64,000 bases of DNA, from contig CAJTPS010000007.1 in assembly GCA_910578555.1 (NCBI GenBank), forward strand, positions 62,001 to 126,000, given 5' to 3'. The stretch's first letter is position 1. Each line of letters begins with the position of its first letter. The notes under the pieces were generated by a model, which saw only the letters and a list, made by a program, of their open reading frames with translations, did no database searches and was not told where the DNA came from. This document shows positions 42,173-52,399 of this stretch, piece after piece. Both the position numbers and the translations under genes were made by a program. The stretch comes from an uncultured Lachnospiraceae bacterium. Its GTDB lineage: Bacteria; Bacillota; Clostridia; Lachnospirales; Lachnospiraceae.

Positions 42173-42619
42173 GATACACCTCCTGTATATGATACAAAGC
42201 GTCGAGGAAACTTTTCTTATATGTTCTGTTTAGAACGATCACCTCGTCATTATCCATTACCAGTTTTAACCGCATATTCAGATCCGTCTTTACACGCTTT
42301 ACCCTGTACAAATTCACAATTGTATTTTTACTGATCTGCACAAATCCGTTACTGCCGAAGCAATTTAAGAAATGCTTCATGCTGTAATCTATCTGATACA
42401 CTTCGCCCGCCTGATATGCAAACAGCTTGCGGTCAACCATTTCCAGATAAAAGATACTGCCCGGATGGAGCATGCATACCTCTTCTTCCGCCTGCCTGCA
42501 ATACTCTGCAGTGATGAGAAGAAGCTGCGGATCACCTCGATCTGTTCCGTCTCTTCACGGTAGTGGATATCGACTTTGTCTTCCCGAAGGGAAGGATCTT
42601 TATCATAATTTACATGCAT
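42156..42619 (-). pseudogene. LytTR DNA-binding regulator, frameshifted
   Basis: The gene starts at ATG 42619 after GAGGTGAAAGG (MHVNYDKDPSLREDKVDIHY, EEVIRSFFSSLQSIAG). At about 42490 the frame changes: the first frame runs on into an unrelated tail, while the LytTR domain continues in another frame (MLHPGSIFYLEMVDRKLFAY, VQISKNTIVNLYRVKRVK, NRTYKKSFLDALYHIQE). Loss of one G in a GAAGGAAGAG-like run would explain it. Otherwise a normal 154-residue member of the small LytTR regulators linked to DUF3021. It could also be a sequencing error. Confidence 0.8.
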
Positions 42620-42740
42620 CCTTTCACCTCTCATTTTCAGCCTGTCTTTTTTCTCATGTTCTTTATCGGCGCCTCTGGTTTCATTCTACTTTCTTTTCAC
42701 GAAAGCACAAGTAGTCTCCGCGCAAGCTGCGTTTCAGCCT

Positions 42741-43117
42741 GCGCATCCTGCAGGCATGGCGCCTGTCCCCATATGCCCCGCTCTCTTCCTCACATAAGCA
42801 GACTCGCGAGGCTTCGCCTCTCGAGTTCGCGTTGCTCGCCATAAGCCTTCCGTTACATGCGCTCATGCAAGCATGGCGCCTGTCCCCATATGCCCCGCTC
42901 TCTTCCTCACATAAGCAGACTCGCGAGGCTTCGCCTCTCGAGTTCGCGTTGCTCGCCATAAGCCTTCCGTTACATGCGCTCATGCAAGCATGGCGCCTGT
43001 CTCCATATGCCCCGCTCTCTTCCTCACATAAGCAGACTCGCGAGGCTTCGCCTCTCGAGTTCGCGTTGCTCGCCATAAGCCTTCCGTTACATGCGCTCAT
43101 GCAAGCATGGCGCCTGA
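42741..43117. repeat. Tandem array of three 117-bp units
   Basis: Unit boundaries recur at 42754, 42871, 42988 and 43105 (GCATGGCGCCTG), exactly 117 bp apart, with only about one base change among units. Each unit contains CTCGCGAGGC/GCCTCTCGAG arms and a GGCGCC palindrome. The array is flanked by inverted GCGTTTCAG (42729-42737) and CTGAAACGC (43114-43122). The period is a multiple of three, so long frames stay open on both strands (39-residue peptide repeat). No ribosome site or start supports translation. Confidence 0.9.
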
Positions 43118-43148
43118 AACGCAAGGCTTCTGACTCTGCTTATGCGCG

Positions 43149-43178
43149 CAAAAAATATCCGCCCAAACGGCGGATATT
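43149..43178 (-). terminator. Intrinsic terminator of the hybrid histidine kinase
   Basis: On the minus strand AATATCCGCC (43178-43169), 5-base loop, GGCGGATATT (43163-43154), then TTTTTT into GCGCG. It starts 28 bases after the kinase stop. Confidence 0.85.
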
Positions 43179-43205
43179 CTCTATTATGCTTATTTCTATA
43201 TTGGA

Positions 43206-46200
43206 TTAATGCAGAAAGTTATGCAACACTTCAATAAAGTGCTCTATATCCAGCGGCTTCGCAATATGAGCATTCATACCGCTCTTTAGCGCTGTCTCTT
43301 TGTCTTCCTCCAGAGCGTTTGCCGTCATCGCAATGATCGGCAGCGTTTTGACATCGTTTCGCGGCAGGGCTCTGATCGTGCGGGTCGCCTCATAACCGTT
43401 CATAATCGGCATCTGCACATCCATCAGTACTACATCGTAATAGTTCTCCTCTGATTTGCGAACCATCTCGACAGCATCCGTTCCATCCGGTGCCGTCTCC
43501 ACAACGAAACCACTCTCCGTCAGAATTACTTCCGCAATCTCACGGTTAAGTTCTATGTCTTCCACGACAAGAACGCGCTTCCCGTTAAAGTCAACCTGCG
43601 TCCATACCGCCTCCTGTTTTTCCGGCTTATCACCGATATTATTGGCGGCAAGCAGCGCACTCTTAAGATCTGACATGAAGAGCGGCTTCGCGCAGAAAGC
43701 GGTGACACCGGCCTCCTTCGCTTCCTCCTCAATATCTGTCCAGTCATATGCCGTTAAGATAATGATCGGCATCTCGTCGCCCACTACGCTGCGTATTTTC
43801 TTCGCTGTCTCAATACCGCTCGTCTCCGGCATCTGCCAGTCAATAATATATGTGTGGAATGAATCCCCGTCATCGCGTGCAATCCGTGCGCGGTATGCCG
43901 CCTCACGTCCGGATGTCGTCCACTCCGCACGCAATCCGATCGCCTTTAACATTTTGCTCACACTGTCACAGACATTAAAGTCATCATCGACCACCAGCGC
44001 ACGCAGTCCTTCAAGTTCCTTAATCTGTGCTGCGTTCTCTTCCATATCCTGAAGCTTCAGCGTAAGGTTTACAGTAAATGTACTTCCCTTTCCGACCTCA
44101 CTCTCAACAGAGATCGTACCGTTCATCATCTCGATAATATTCTTGGTGATCGCCATACCGAGACCGGTTCCCTGGATACCGCTGCGCGTCGTTGTGCTCT
44201 CTCTCTCAAAAGGCTCGAAAATATGCTGCACGAATTCCTGCGACATGCCCATGCCGTTATCCTTGATCACGAATACATAGTCGCCGTACCCGTGCCTGAA
44301 TGTCGTATTCTGCATAATGCGGAACGATACCGTTCCCCCGGCGGGCGTATATTTGATTGCATTGCTCATCAAATTAATGAACACCTGATTCAGTTTCAGC
44401 GGGTCCGCAATAACGTCTTCATTGGTAACTTCAAAGGTATCAATAAACAAGTCAAGCTGTTTTGCCTTAACCTGCGGCTGAATAATATTGACCAGATTAT
44501 GCATAAGTTCGGGAATATTACATTCCTGATTATGTATCTGCATCTTTCCGCTTTCTATACGGCTCATATCCAGAATATCATTGATCAGGCTTAACAAATG
44601 ATTGCTGGAGGACAAGACTTTCTGCAGGCAGTCGCTGACCTGATCCCTGTTATCGATCCGGCTGGCCGCAATTGTAGCAAAACCGATGATCGCGTTCATA
44701 GGTGTACGAATATCATGACTCATATTGGACAGGAATGTCGTCTTCGCCTGATTCGCATGCTGTGCCTGCATCAAGGCATCCTGAAGCGCCTGCGTCTGCT
44801 CACGCTGCCGCATGACCTGCTCCGTGATGTCTCTCATCACAACCATCGCAAGCAGATCCCCCGTAATCTCATCCTGCGCCATAAAGAATGACTGACGCAC
44901 GCACATCTGTCCCTCGTCATCACCCATTCTGCACCAGAAATCGATGTCGGCCTCCCCTTCACCCTGTTCAAAGGTCTTTTTCAGATATTCCACATTCACT
45001 ACCCGGGAATAATCTTCCAGTGACTCCGGTAAGACAAACTGTTCCCATCTGTCAAAATACTCTGATGCTCTGCACGGTGCGGTAAGCCCCGCATGTTCCA
45101 TAAGAGAGACCCGTCCTTCTTCTGTCGTGCGGACGACATCCCGCATAATCAGATCCTGCGTCAGATTTAATTCAAAGCTGCAGAAAGAATTTGATATGAC
45201 TGCCAGACTGTACTGTCTCTCTTTGCGATTCATAACTGCGACTTCTTTCTGTCGGTACTGTTCCCTCAGCTTCATTTCCGTAATGTTCTGACGAACATAC
45301 AGGATCTTGGTTACCCTGCCCTCGCTTCGCTCAAGGCAGACGGCAATCAGGTGTTCCCACTCTTCCTTACCGTCACGCATAACATGGCACTCGTAGGTAA
45401 AGGTATCCTGCTCCGCAAGCTGCGCTATAATCGCCTCGGTTTCAAAAGTCTGCCTGAACTCTTCCCGCTCCTTATCACCGATGATATCCCTGCTGTTCTC
45501 CTCTACTACATCAGCATACTGCCCCTCCCGCGCCAGGTGACTGTCCGTCTGATTTACCGCTGCAGTATGAGAAAAAGTCCCTTTCTCCAGATCCACTACA
45601 AAATATCTCGAAAAGAATAGCGTGTTCAATCCCTTTAACACATAATTGACCCGCCTGTTTTCATTTTCCAGTTTTCTCTGCTCCGCACCTGCCTGCACGA
45701 TCAAAAATACAACATAGACCGCAAACAGACACACCAGTATGATCTCTAGCCGGATTCCCGCAAGGTTTGCCCTGCTCACCATATGTTTCGTTACATCCTG
45801 CGGGAAAGTCTGCACCAGAACATACGGGCTGTCAGACAGTCCCATCACGCACAAATTATCTGTCTTGCTGCCGTCACGGCATATGAACGCATCCTGTCCT
45901 CCGCTTTCAAAAACCAAAGCCGCCGCCTGCGCCGTCACGCTGTCAATAATACCGGCATTTTCCATATAATCAATAATGTGTCCCTCATAATTTCCGCCAT
46001 CCGAACTGGCAATCACACTGCCGTCCTGCATACACAAAAAGGCCTCCGAACGCTCTCCGAAGTATGTAATGTCCAGCATATTCCTCAAGTATTCTTCCGC
46101 CGTATAAGATCCTCTGATCACACCGATGATCTCATCCCCAAACCGCACGGGCGCATAGAAGCTCAGTCTCGTCCCCCCGTCCTCGATACGTGGATCAAAT

Positions 46201-46606
46201 ACGAAAGATATGCCGCTCTCGCCGTCTATACCGAGCTTATAATAATCCCGGTCGCATCCACACTTCTTCCGTCGGAAGAATAAGTTCTTCCTTCCATATC
46301 GGTATACCGGATCGCATCGAATACGGAATTATTCTCTATCGCTTTAAGATCGTCCGTATCAATCCTCGGTTCAGACAGGCTTACACCGATAAAGTGCGCA
46401 TAAGTATTGATCAGATCCAGTCCGCTTTTAAATTCATCATCGATCCTCTGTGCTGTCTGCAGCGCTGCATCTTCCGCATAATTCCTGTTCTGTTCCGTGA
46501 TTCTCGCCTTATTCTGCGCAGTATACCAGTAAAACAATACGATCATGGCAGCCAGCAGTATCGCAGCAGACAGAATCGACTGTAATAAATTTTTCTTTTT
46601 TCCCAT
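43206..46606 (-). pseudogene. Hybrid sensor histidine kinase/response regulator with one frameshift
   Basis: Restored length about 1130 residues. The 5' part runs from ATG 46606 (after GAGGAG) to about 46250: TM1 (LLQSILSAAILLAAMIVLFY) and the start of a Cache sensor. At DATG/RD (near 46253) one base seems missing (ACCGGGAT in place of ACCCGGGAT), and the reading continues from the frame ending at 43206. Later parts: end of Cache, TM2 (IILVCLFAVYVVFLIV), PAS-like domains, HisKA (FLSNMSHDIRTPMNAIIGFA), HATPase (NLMSNAIKYTPAGG, GMGMSQEF, GTGLGMAI), and two receivers (VVDDDFNVCDS and VVEDIELNREIA, the latter with DVVLMDVQMPIMNG). The last receiver is intact. Confidence 0.85.
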
Positions 46607-46814
46607 TTTGGCGTACTCCTCAATATCAAAAAAACTTCTGCAAACACAAGTTAAATTATTCAAAATACCTATATGATTATAGCAGTATCTCTTAACCTTT
46701 TCAATGTTTTAGCTTTAAACATCTCCGCAAAAATGTATTAATTCAAAAAAATAATGCTTTTTATCTCATATGGTGCTATATTATAGTTGCATAAACTTGT
46801 TTATGACAGGCTTA

Positions 46815-46852
46815 CCGGAAACAGCGGTCTTAAAACACTGACCGTGTTTCGG
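46815..46852 (+). promoter_or_regulatory. Leader hairpin directly before the trkA ribosome site
   Basis: CCGGAAAC/GTTTCGG with inner CGGTC/GACCG (46815-46852) forms a two-part stem ending four bases before TGGAGA. It may modulate translation initiation. No c-di-AMP riboswitch signature recognised. Confidence 0.4.
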
Positions 46853-46864
46853 AATGGAGATATC

Positions 46865-48265
46865 ATGTTTGGACAAAAGAATTCCGTTGAACAAGGATTA
46901 AAAATCATCATTGTCGGCTGCGGTAAAGTCGGTAAGACGCTGGTTTCGCAGCTGATCAAAGAAGGGCACGACATTACCCTGATCGACAGCAATCCGCAAA
47001 AGATCCAGGAACTGACTAATCTGTACGACGTAATGGGAATCGTCGGCAACGGCGCCAGCTTCAGCGTTCAGATCGAGGCGGGCATAGAAGATACCGATCT
47101 GATCATAGCCGTCACAGATTCCGACGAGCTGAATCTGTTATGCTGCACGGTTGCCAAACGTGTCGGCAACTGTTCCGCCATCGCCAGAGTCCGCACGCCT
47201 GACTACAGCAAGGAGGCAAATTATCTGCGTGAGAAACTCGGACTTGCCCTGATCATTAATCCGGAACTCGAAGCGGCGGCGGAAGCCGCGCGTATTCTGT
47301 TTCTGCCGACCGCACTGGAAGTAAGTACTTTCGCACACGGTCAGGCGGAAATGATCAAATTCAAAGTCCCTGACGGCAACCAGTTAGACGGCATGACCAT
47401 TGCCGATCTGGGCAAAACGCTCGGCAAAAACATCGCCGACAATGTTTTGATCTGCGCCGTGGAACGCGACCGGGACATTCATATTCCTTCCGGTAATTTC
47501 CGCATACAGAGAGGGGATATGCTTTCCTTCGTGGCATCCCGTGCAAGCGCCAAGGCTTTCCTCTCCAAAATAGGCTTTAAGACACACGCCGTCAAGAATA
47601 CCATGATTATCGGCGGCGGCAAATCCGCATATTATCTGGCCTCCCAGCTTCTTCATGTGGGAATCTCCGTCAAGATCATCGAGAGCGACCAGAAACGTTG
47701 TGAAGAGTTGAGTATTCTGCTGCCCAAGGCAGTCATCATCAACGGAGACGGCACGAACGAAGAACTGCTCAAGGAAGAAGGCATTGAATATGCGGAGTCC
47801 TTCGTTCCGCTGACCGGTATTGATGAAGAGAATATTATGCTGACGCTCCATGCCAAAATGGTTTCGCAGGCAAAGGTGATCACGAAGATCAACCGCATCA
47901 CTTTTGACGACGTAGTGAACAGTCTGGATCTGGGCAGCGTCATCTATCCGAAATTTATCACCGCCGAGACAATCATCGCCTATGTGCGTGCTAAGAAAGA
48001 CTCCATGAACAGCAATATCGAAACGCTGTATCACATGTTTGATTCCCGTGTCGAAGCGATTGAGTTCCGTGTGGAAAAAGAATCCAGCATCACAAATATT
48101 CCTCTGGCGGAGCTTTCCCTCAAACAGGGGCTGCTGATTTCCTTTATCAATCGAAACGGCTCCATCATCATCCCCAGTGGTCAGGATTCGATCCAGGTCG
48201 GTGATACCGTCATGATCGTTACTACACACACAGGTTTTAATTCGATCAAGGATATACTGAGATAG
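46865..48265 (+). CDS. trkA: Trk potassium uptake regulatory subunit TrkA
   Basis: 466 residues with two RCK modules. The first Rossmann has IIIVGCGKVGKTLVSQLIKEG and D-S-N, then YDVMGIVGNGAS. The second begins NTMIIGGGKSAYYLASQLL and includes IINGDGTNEELLKEEGI. TrkA_C regions lie after each (KFKVPDGNQLDG, EFRVEKESSITNIPL). It binds NAD(H)/ATP in the cytosol and gates the TrkH channel. The start at 46865 follows TGGAGA; the frame is open to 46787. It is 13 bases upstream of trkH. Confidence 0.95.
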   Translation: MFGQKNSVEQGLKIIIVGCGKVGKTLVSQLIKEGHDITLIDSNPQKIQELTNLYDVMGIVGNGASFSVQIEAGIEDTDLIIAVTDSDELNLLCCTVAKRVGNCSAIARVRTPDYSKEANYLREKLGLALIINPELEAAAEAARILFLPTALEVSTFAHGQAEMIKFKVPDGNQLDGMTIADLGKTLGKNIADNVLICAVERDRDIHIPSGNFRIQRGDMLSFVASRASAKAFLSKIGFKTHAVKNTMIIGGGKSAYYLASQLLHVGISVKIIESDQKRCEELSILLPKAVIINGDGTNEELLKEEGIEYAESFVPLTGIDEENIMLTLHAKMVSQAKVITKINRITFDDVVNSLDLGSVIYPKFITAETIIAYVRAKKDSMNSNIETLYHMFDSRVEAIEFRVEKESSITNIPLAELSLKQGLLISFINRNGSIIIPSGQDSIQVGDTVMIVTTHTGFNSIKDILR

Positions 48266-48278
48266 AGGTTATGCGGAA

Positions 48279-49781
48279 ATGAACAGTTCAATGATTCGTT
48301 ATATTTTAGGATATGTTTTAAAGACGGAAGCAGCGCTGTTGCTGCTTCCCTGTCTGATTGCATTTATTTATGCCGAGGAGGAGGGGATCTGGTATCTGCC
48401 TGTGGCTGCAGTCTGCATGATTCTGGGACTGCTGATGACACGCCGCAAACCGGCCAATACCATTTTCTATCTGAAAGAAGGCTGTATCGCCACCTCCCTA
48501 AGCTGGATACTCTTAAGTTTCTTCGGCTGTCTCCCCTTCTGCCTTACGGGAGAGATCCCCTCCTTCACGGATGCGCTGTTCGAGACGATCTCCGGATTTA
48601 CCACCACAGGCGCCAGCATCTTAAGTGATGTGGAAGCACTTTCCCACTGTTCTCTGTTCTGGCGCAGTTTCACACACTGGATCGGCGGTATGGGCGTACT
48701 GGTCTTCCTGTTAGCGATCGTCCCCTTAAGCGGCGGCTCCAACATTAACCTCATGCGCGCGGAGAGCCCCGGTCCTTCCGTCGGCAAGCTGGTGCCCAAG
48801 GTCAAATACACGGCGCGGATACTCTATCTGATCTACTTCGGCATGACCGTCCTCGAAACGATTCTGCTGCTTCTGGGCAGAATGCCTCTGTTTGACGCGG
48901 TGTGTACAAGCTTCGGCACGGCCGGAACCGGCGGTTTTGGTATTAAAAACAGCAGTATCGCCGGTTATTCGCCATACCTGCAATGGATCGTTACCATCTT
49001 CATGATCCTGTTCGGTATCAATTTCAATGCCTACTACCTGATTATATTCGGTAAAATCAAGAAAGCCATGAAGATGGAAGAAGTGCGCTATTATCTGTTG
49101 GTGATTGTTGTTTCCACAGGAATTATTTTCCTCAATATTCTGGAAACGTGTGCCGGCGCTTTCGATGCGCTGACACAATCCGCTTTTCAAGTGGCATCCA
49201 TCATCACGACCACCGGATTCTCAACCACCGATTTCAACACCTGGGCAAGCACCAGCAAGGTGATTCTCGTACTGCTGATGTTTATCGGTGCCTGCGCAGG
49301 CAGTACCGGCGGCGGCATCAAGGTGTCGCGGTTTGTGATTCTGTTTAAAACAGTGAAAAAGGAGTTCACTTCCTATATTCACCCGAAAAGCATCAAGAAG
49401 ATCCAGATGGATGAGAAGCCCATCGACCATGAGACTGTCCGCACAGTCAATGTATATATCATAACGTTTATGGTGCTTTTTGTCGGTTCCGTCTTTCTGA
49501 TTTCCTTTGACGGAACGGATCTGATAACCGGTTTTACTGCGGTTGCCGCCACCATCAACAATATCGGGCCCGGCCTGGAACTGGTGGGACCGGCGGAGAA
49601 CTTCGGTTTCTTCTCCGACTTCTCCAAATATGTTCTCATGTTTGACATGCTTGCCGGAAGGCTCGAGTTGTTCCCGCTGCTGCTGATCTTCCACCCGACC
49701 GTCTGGAAAGATCTGTTCGCATATAAAATGAGCTTGCACAGCAGCAGGAAATCCAAATCACTTCGCAGCCGGCAGAAATAA
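48279..49781 (+). CDS. trkH: Trk potassium uptake channel subunit TrkH
   Basis: 500 residues with about ten TM helices and four selectivity-filter-like P loops: SGFTTTGASIL, GTAGTGGFGI, ITTTGFSTTDF and INNIGPGLELVG. It has the motif GSTGGGIKVSR. Forms the K+-conducting pore with TrkA. The ATG at 48279 is preceded by AGAGG. The pair TrkA-TrkH is a complete Trk/Ktr-type system. Downstream bases 49782-49845 contain GC-rich partial dyads but no clear terminator. Confidence 0.95.
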   Translation: MNSSMIRYILGYVLKTEAALLLLPCLIAFIYAEEEGIWYLPVAAVCMILGLLMTRRKPANTIFYLKEGCIATSLSWILLSFFGCLPFCLTGEIPSFTDALFETISGFTTTGASILSDVEALSHCSLFWRSFTHWIGGMGVLVFLLAIVPLSGGSNINLMRAESPGPSVGKLVPKVKYTARILYLIYFGMTVLETILLLLGRMPLFDAVCTSFGTAGTGGFGIKNSSIAGYSPYLQWIVTIFMILFGINFNAYYLIIFGKIKKAMKMEEVRYYLLVIVVSTGIIFLNILETCAGAFDALTQSAFQVASIITTTGFSTTDFNTWASTSKVILVLLMFIGACAGSTGGGIKVSRFVILFKTVKKEFTSYIHPKSIKKIQMDEKPIDHETVRTVNVYIITFMVLFVGSVFLISFDGTDLITGFTAVAATINNIGPGLELVGPAENFGFFSDFSKYVLMFDMLAGRLELFPLLLIFHPTVWKDLFAYKMSLHSSRKSKSLRSRQK

Positions 49782-49845
49782 ATACTGTTTCGCGAGGCGC
49801 GACTCGCAATACAGCCAAGCTCGCAAGTAAGCGAAGCCTAATTTA

Positions 49846-52386
49846 TTATACGTCCGCCCCGCGCAGTCTTTCCACGACGCTCTGCTTCTCCAGATTCCTG
49901 AAACACAGATACGGAATCAGAACCGCCAGCCCGATCAGTACAGGGGTACAGCATAAGAGCGGCAGCAACGTAAACCGGAATGTGGAGAAACCTCCCGCTA
50001 CCATACCACGCACGACGATACCTACTGCCAGAGCACTTAAGATATAGGACACAGCCAGTGTCATTCCCGCATAATACAGCCCTTCCGCCGTCAGCATCTG
50101 ACACAGCTGTCGTTTCGTCATGCCCACACTCTGAATCATGGCAAACTCCCGTTTTCGTGATATGATCGCCGTCACCATACTGTTGATAAAGTTCAGGACG
50201 CCGACCAGCGCGATCACGATACTGATCGTATTGCCCATCACCGCGGTGGAGCGCGTCTCACGACCGTACTGTTCCGCCATGGACTGTCTTGAAGTAACCG
50301 GGATATTCTGTCCGCTCTCACGCATATATGCATCCAGTATCTCCTGCGCTTCCCCGATCTGTTCATCACTGACATTAAAGTACAGCTTCCGCAGCGTATT
50401 CTCCGGCCATTGCCTGCAAAATACTTCGGATGGCATAACGAATCCCAGGCTGAAATCGTTCCCGCCGTCAACCTCCCTCGCACCCTCCGTCACGGCCGAC
50501 AGGGAATTTAGTACTGTCATGACCGTATAAGCTCTTCCTTCTATCGTCACCTGATCTCCCACCGATACCGTGGGCATGGTTTCCTCCTGCATTCCCAGAT
50601 CCAGACCCGGGCCGATTGCCAGGACATAATCCCCCGTAGCAAACAGTTCCTGATCAAAGCTGCCGTTGGTCCAGTACGTCTCCCCGCTGTACACCTCAAG
50701 CGGTACTACGCTGGAGGGAGATCTGATCTTGCAGATCGAGTCGCTTGCGGGATTAGAGCGGACAGGGCATCTGTACAGCCATGAGACGCAGATCGATCTG
50801 AGCGAACAGACGATCCGGAATCTGGAAGGATTCTACGGCGGCGGACGGCTGGAAGACTGGAAAACATATGATCCGGAAGGCGCGCAGTCGCTTGAGGACG
50901 CGATACGGCAAAAACATGCGACAGCCATCGTCTATGGACTGGACGGGATACCGTGAGGATTATAGCCCGCCATATAATCCCCGCTCGTCACCTCATCCAG
51001 CTGGAAATCAGCAATGGTCAGCCATTCCAGATATTTATCCATATCAAAAGAGGCATTCTTGGCATAAAATCCGCTCATCAGTGTCAGCCCCAGTGTAAGG
51101 GAGCAGATCACCGTGACCGTACGTTTCCTGTTGCGCCCCAAGTTAGACCACGCAAGACGATAGAGTGAGGCGCTGCCCTGCCGCTTCTTCGTTCCCCTTC
51201 CGGTATTCTGCGCATCATTGTACCGCAGCGCCTCGATAGGCGACACTTTTCCCGCCAGCCTCGCCGGGCGCATACAGGAGAATACTACGGTCAGAGCCGC
51301 AAAGAACGCAGCGCCGATAAAGATGACCGGACTCGCCGAAGCACTTCCCGCCTGAAAGCTGATCAGAACAGGCACCAGCACCACACCGAGCAGATAACCA
51401 CATAGCAGCCCGATCGGAATCCCGATGACACACAGCCGTCCAGCCTGCGAATAGATCAGTTTCCTAAGCTGCTTCTTCGTCATACCGAGTGTCTTCAGCC
51501 TGCCGTAGAACTGGATGTCCGCCGTAATGGAAATCTGGAAAATATTATAAATGATCAGGTAACCCGACACAAACACAAGCGCCATGCCGATATACATGGG
51601 CAGGCTTTCCTGTGCCGCCATGCGGTTTAATTCCGGCGAATATGCCAGGTTAACGTTATATTCCAGTCCTGTCAGTCCCGTCTCTTCCAAAATCCGCTCT
51701 ATACTCTCCTCGATATTCTCATCGCTTTCCAGGCTGACCTGCGCCATATACATTCCAATCATGGTTTCGGGGTCATATCCCCCGATTGCCGCCACCGTCT
51801 GTTCTGCAAGGCCACGGCTTACCCATGCCATACTGGAGTAAAGAGACTCATTCCCCTCCCAGTAGCCGCACAGTTCAAACGTAGCAGTCATAATTTCCCC
51901 GGTCTTCAGATCCGATATCCACTTAAGTGTCACGCTCTCTCCCAGTTCATGGGCTATCCCCAGTCTGTCAAGTACGATCGTGTCAAGCGCGATCTCGTCA
52001 TCTGTCTGCGGAAGTCTGCCCGCGGCAGGCGCCGCAAAAGAATGTGCCGCATAACTCTCATCCGCCCAGCGCACTTCCACCTGCCTGCCTGCAAGACGGC
52101 TGTCCTGTCCGATCCCGACTACGATGCTGCTGCCCACCTCAGCTGCCTCGGGATGTGCCGCGATCTTCTCCGCCTGCTCTTCCGTGATCGCCTTAAAAGA
52201 AACTTGCGCATCGTACCCGGTCTGCCGGAATGTCATCTCCACCAGATTCTTCTCCAGACTCTTACTCAGCACAAAAAGCGTGGTGAACATCATCGTAGTC
52301 AGCACGATTGCCAGCACCGCCACCAGATTACGCCCTTTATTCTTCCGATATATACGTTTACTCAAGACTGAAATTGCATGAAACAT
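49846..52386 (-). pseudogene. FtsX-family ABC exporter permease gene interrupted by an internal inversion
   Basis: Read from 52386 (MFHAISVLSKRIYRKNKGRN; AAGGAGG upstream) the protein has TM1, a MacB-like extracellular domain, three TM helices, and then ...TSGDYMAGYNPHGIPSSP-stop at 50932. The continuation of this family's second extracellular domain is on the opposite strand between 50706 and 50948 (TTLEGDLILQIESLAGLERT, IRNLEGFYGGGRLEDWK, AIVYGLDGI). The normal strand resumes at about 50694 with EVYSGETYWTNGSF and runs to the last TM helices at 49846. Re-inverting restores one frame of about 850 codons, the normal length. Partner of the ATPase at 52400. Confidence 0.88.
50694..50958. other. 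Inverted 250-bp segment with short imperfect inverted repeats
   Basis: Left repeat CCTCAAGCGGTA (50694-50705), right repeat TACCGTGAGG (50949-50958). They are reverse complements except for a 2-base gap. The segment between encodes the missing part of the permease on the plus strand. Flipping with the crossover inside CGGTA restores ...NPHG|TTLEG... and ...DGI|PLEVYSG... in one frame on the minus strand. Confidence 0.85.
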
Positions 52387-52399
52387 ACTCTCTCCCTCC

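Noticed and set aside
42741..43117. Possible CRISPR array
   Set aside because: Units are 117 bp and directly contiguous with no variable spacers, and no cas genes are present.
42681..43209. Long open frames on both strands through the 117-bp repeats (147 and 125 codons)
   Set aside because: The period is 39 codons, so any stop-free unit stays open. No ribosome site, odd composition and equal openness on both strands argue against protein coding.
46740..46864. c-di-AMP (ydaO) riboswitch before trkA
   Set aside because: The leader is short and holds one simple hairpin, without the large conserved ydaO architecture.
50666..50956. Plus-strand 96-codon ORF as an independent gene
   Set aside because: Its sequence is the missing middle of the minus-strand permease. 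It starts with TTG without a ribosome site and ends at the inversion boundary.
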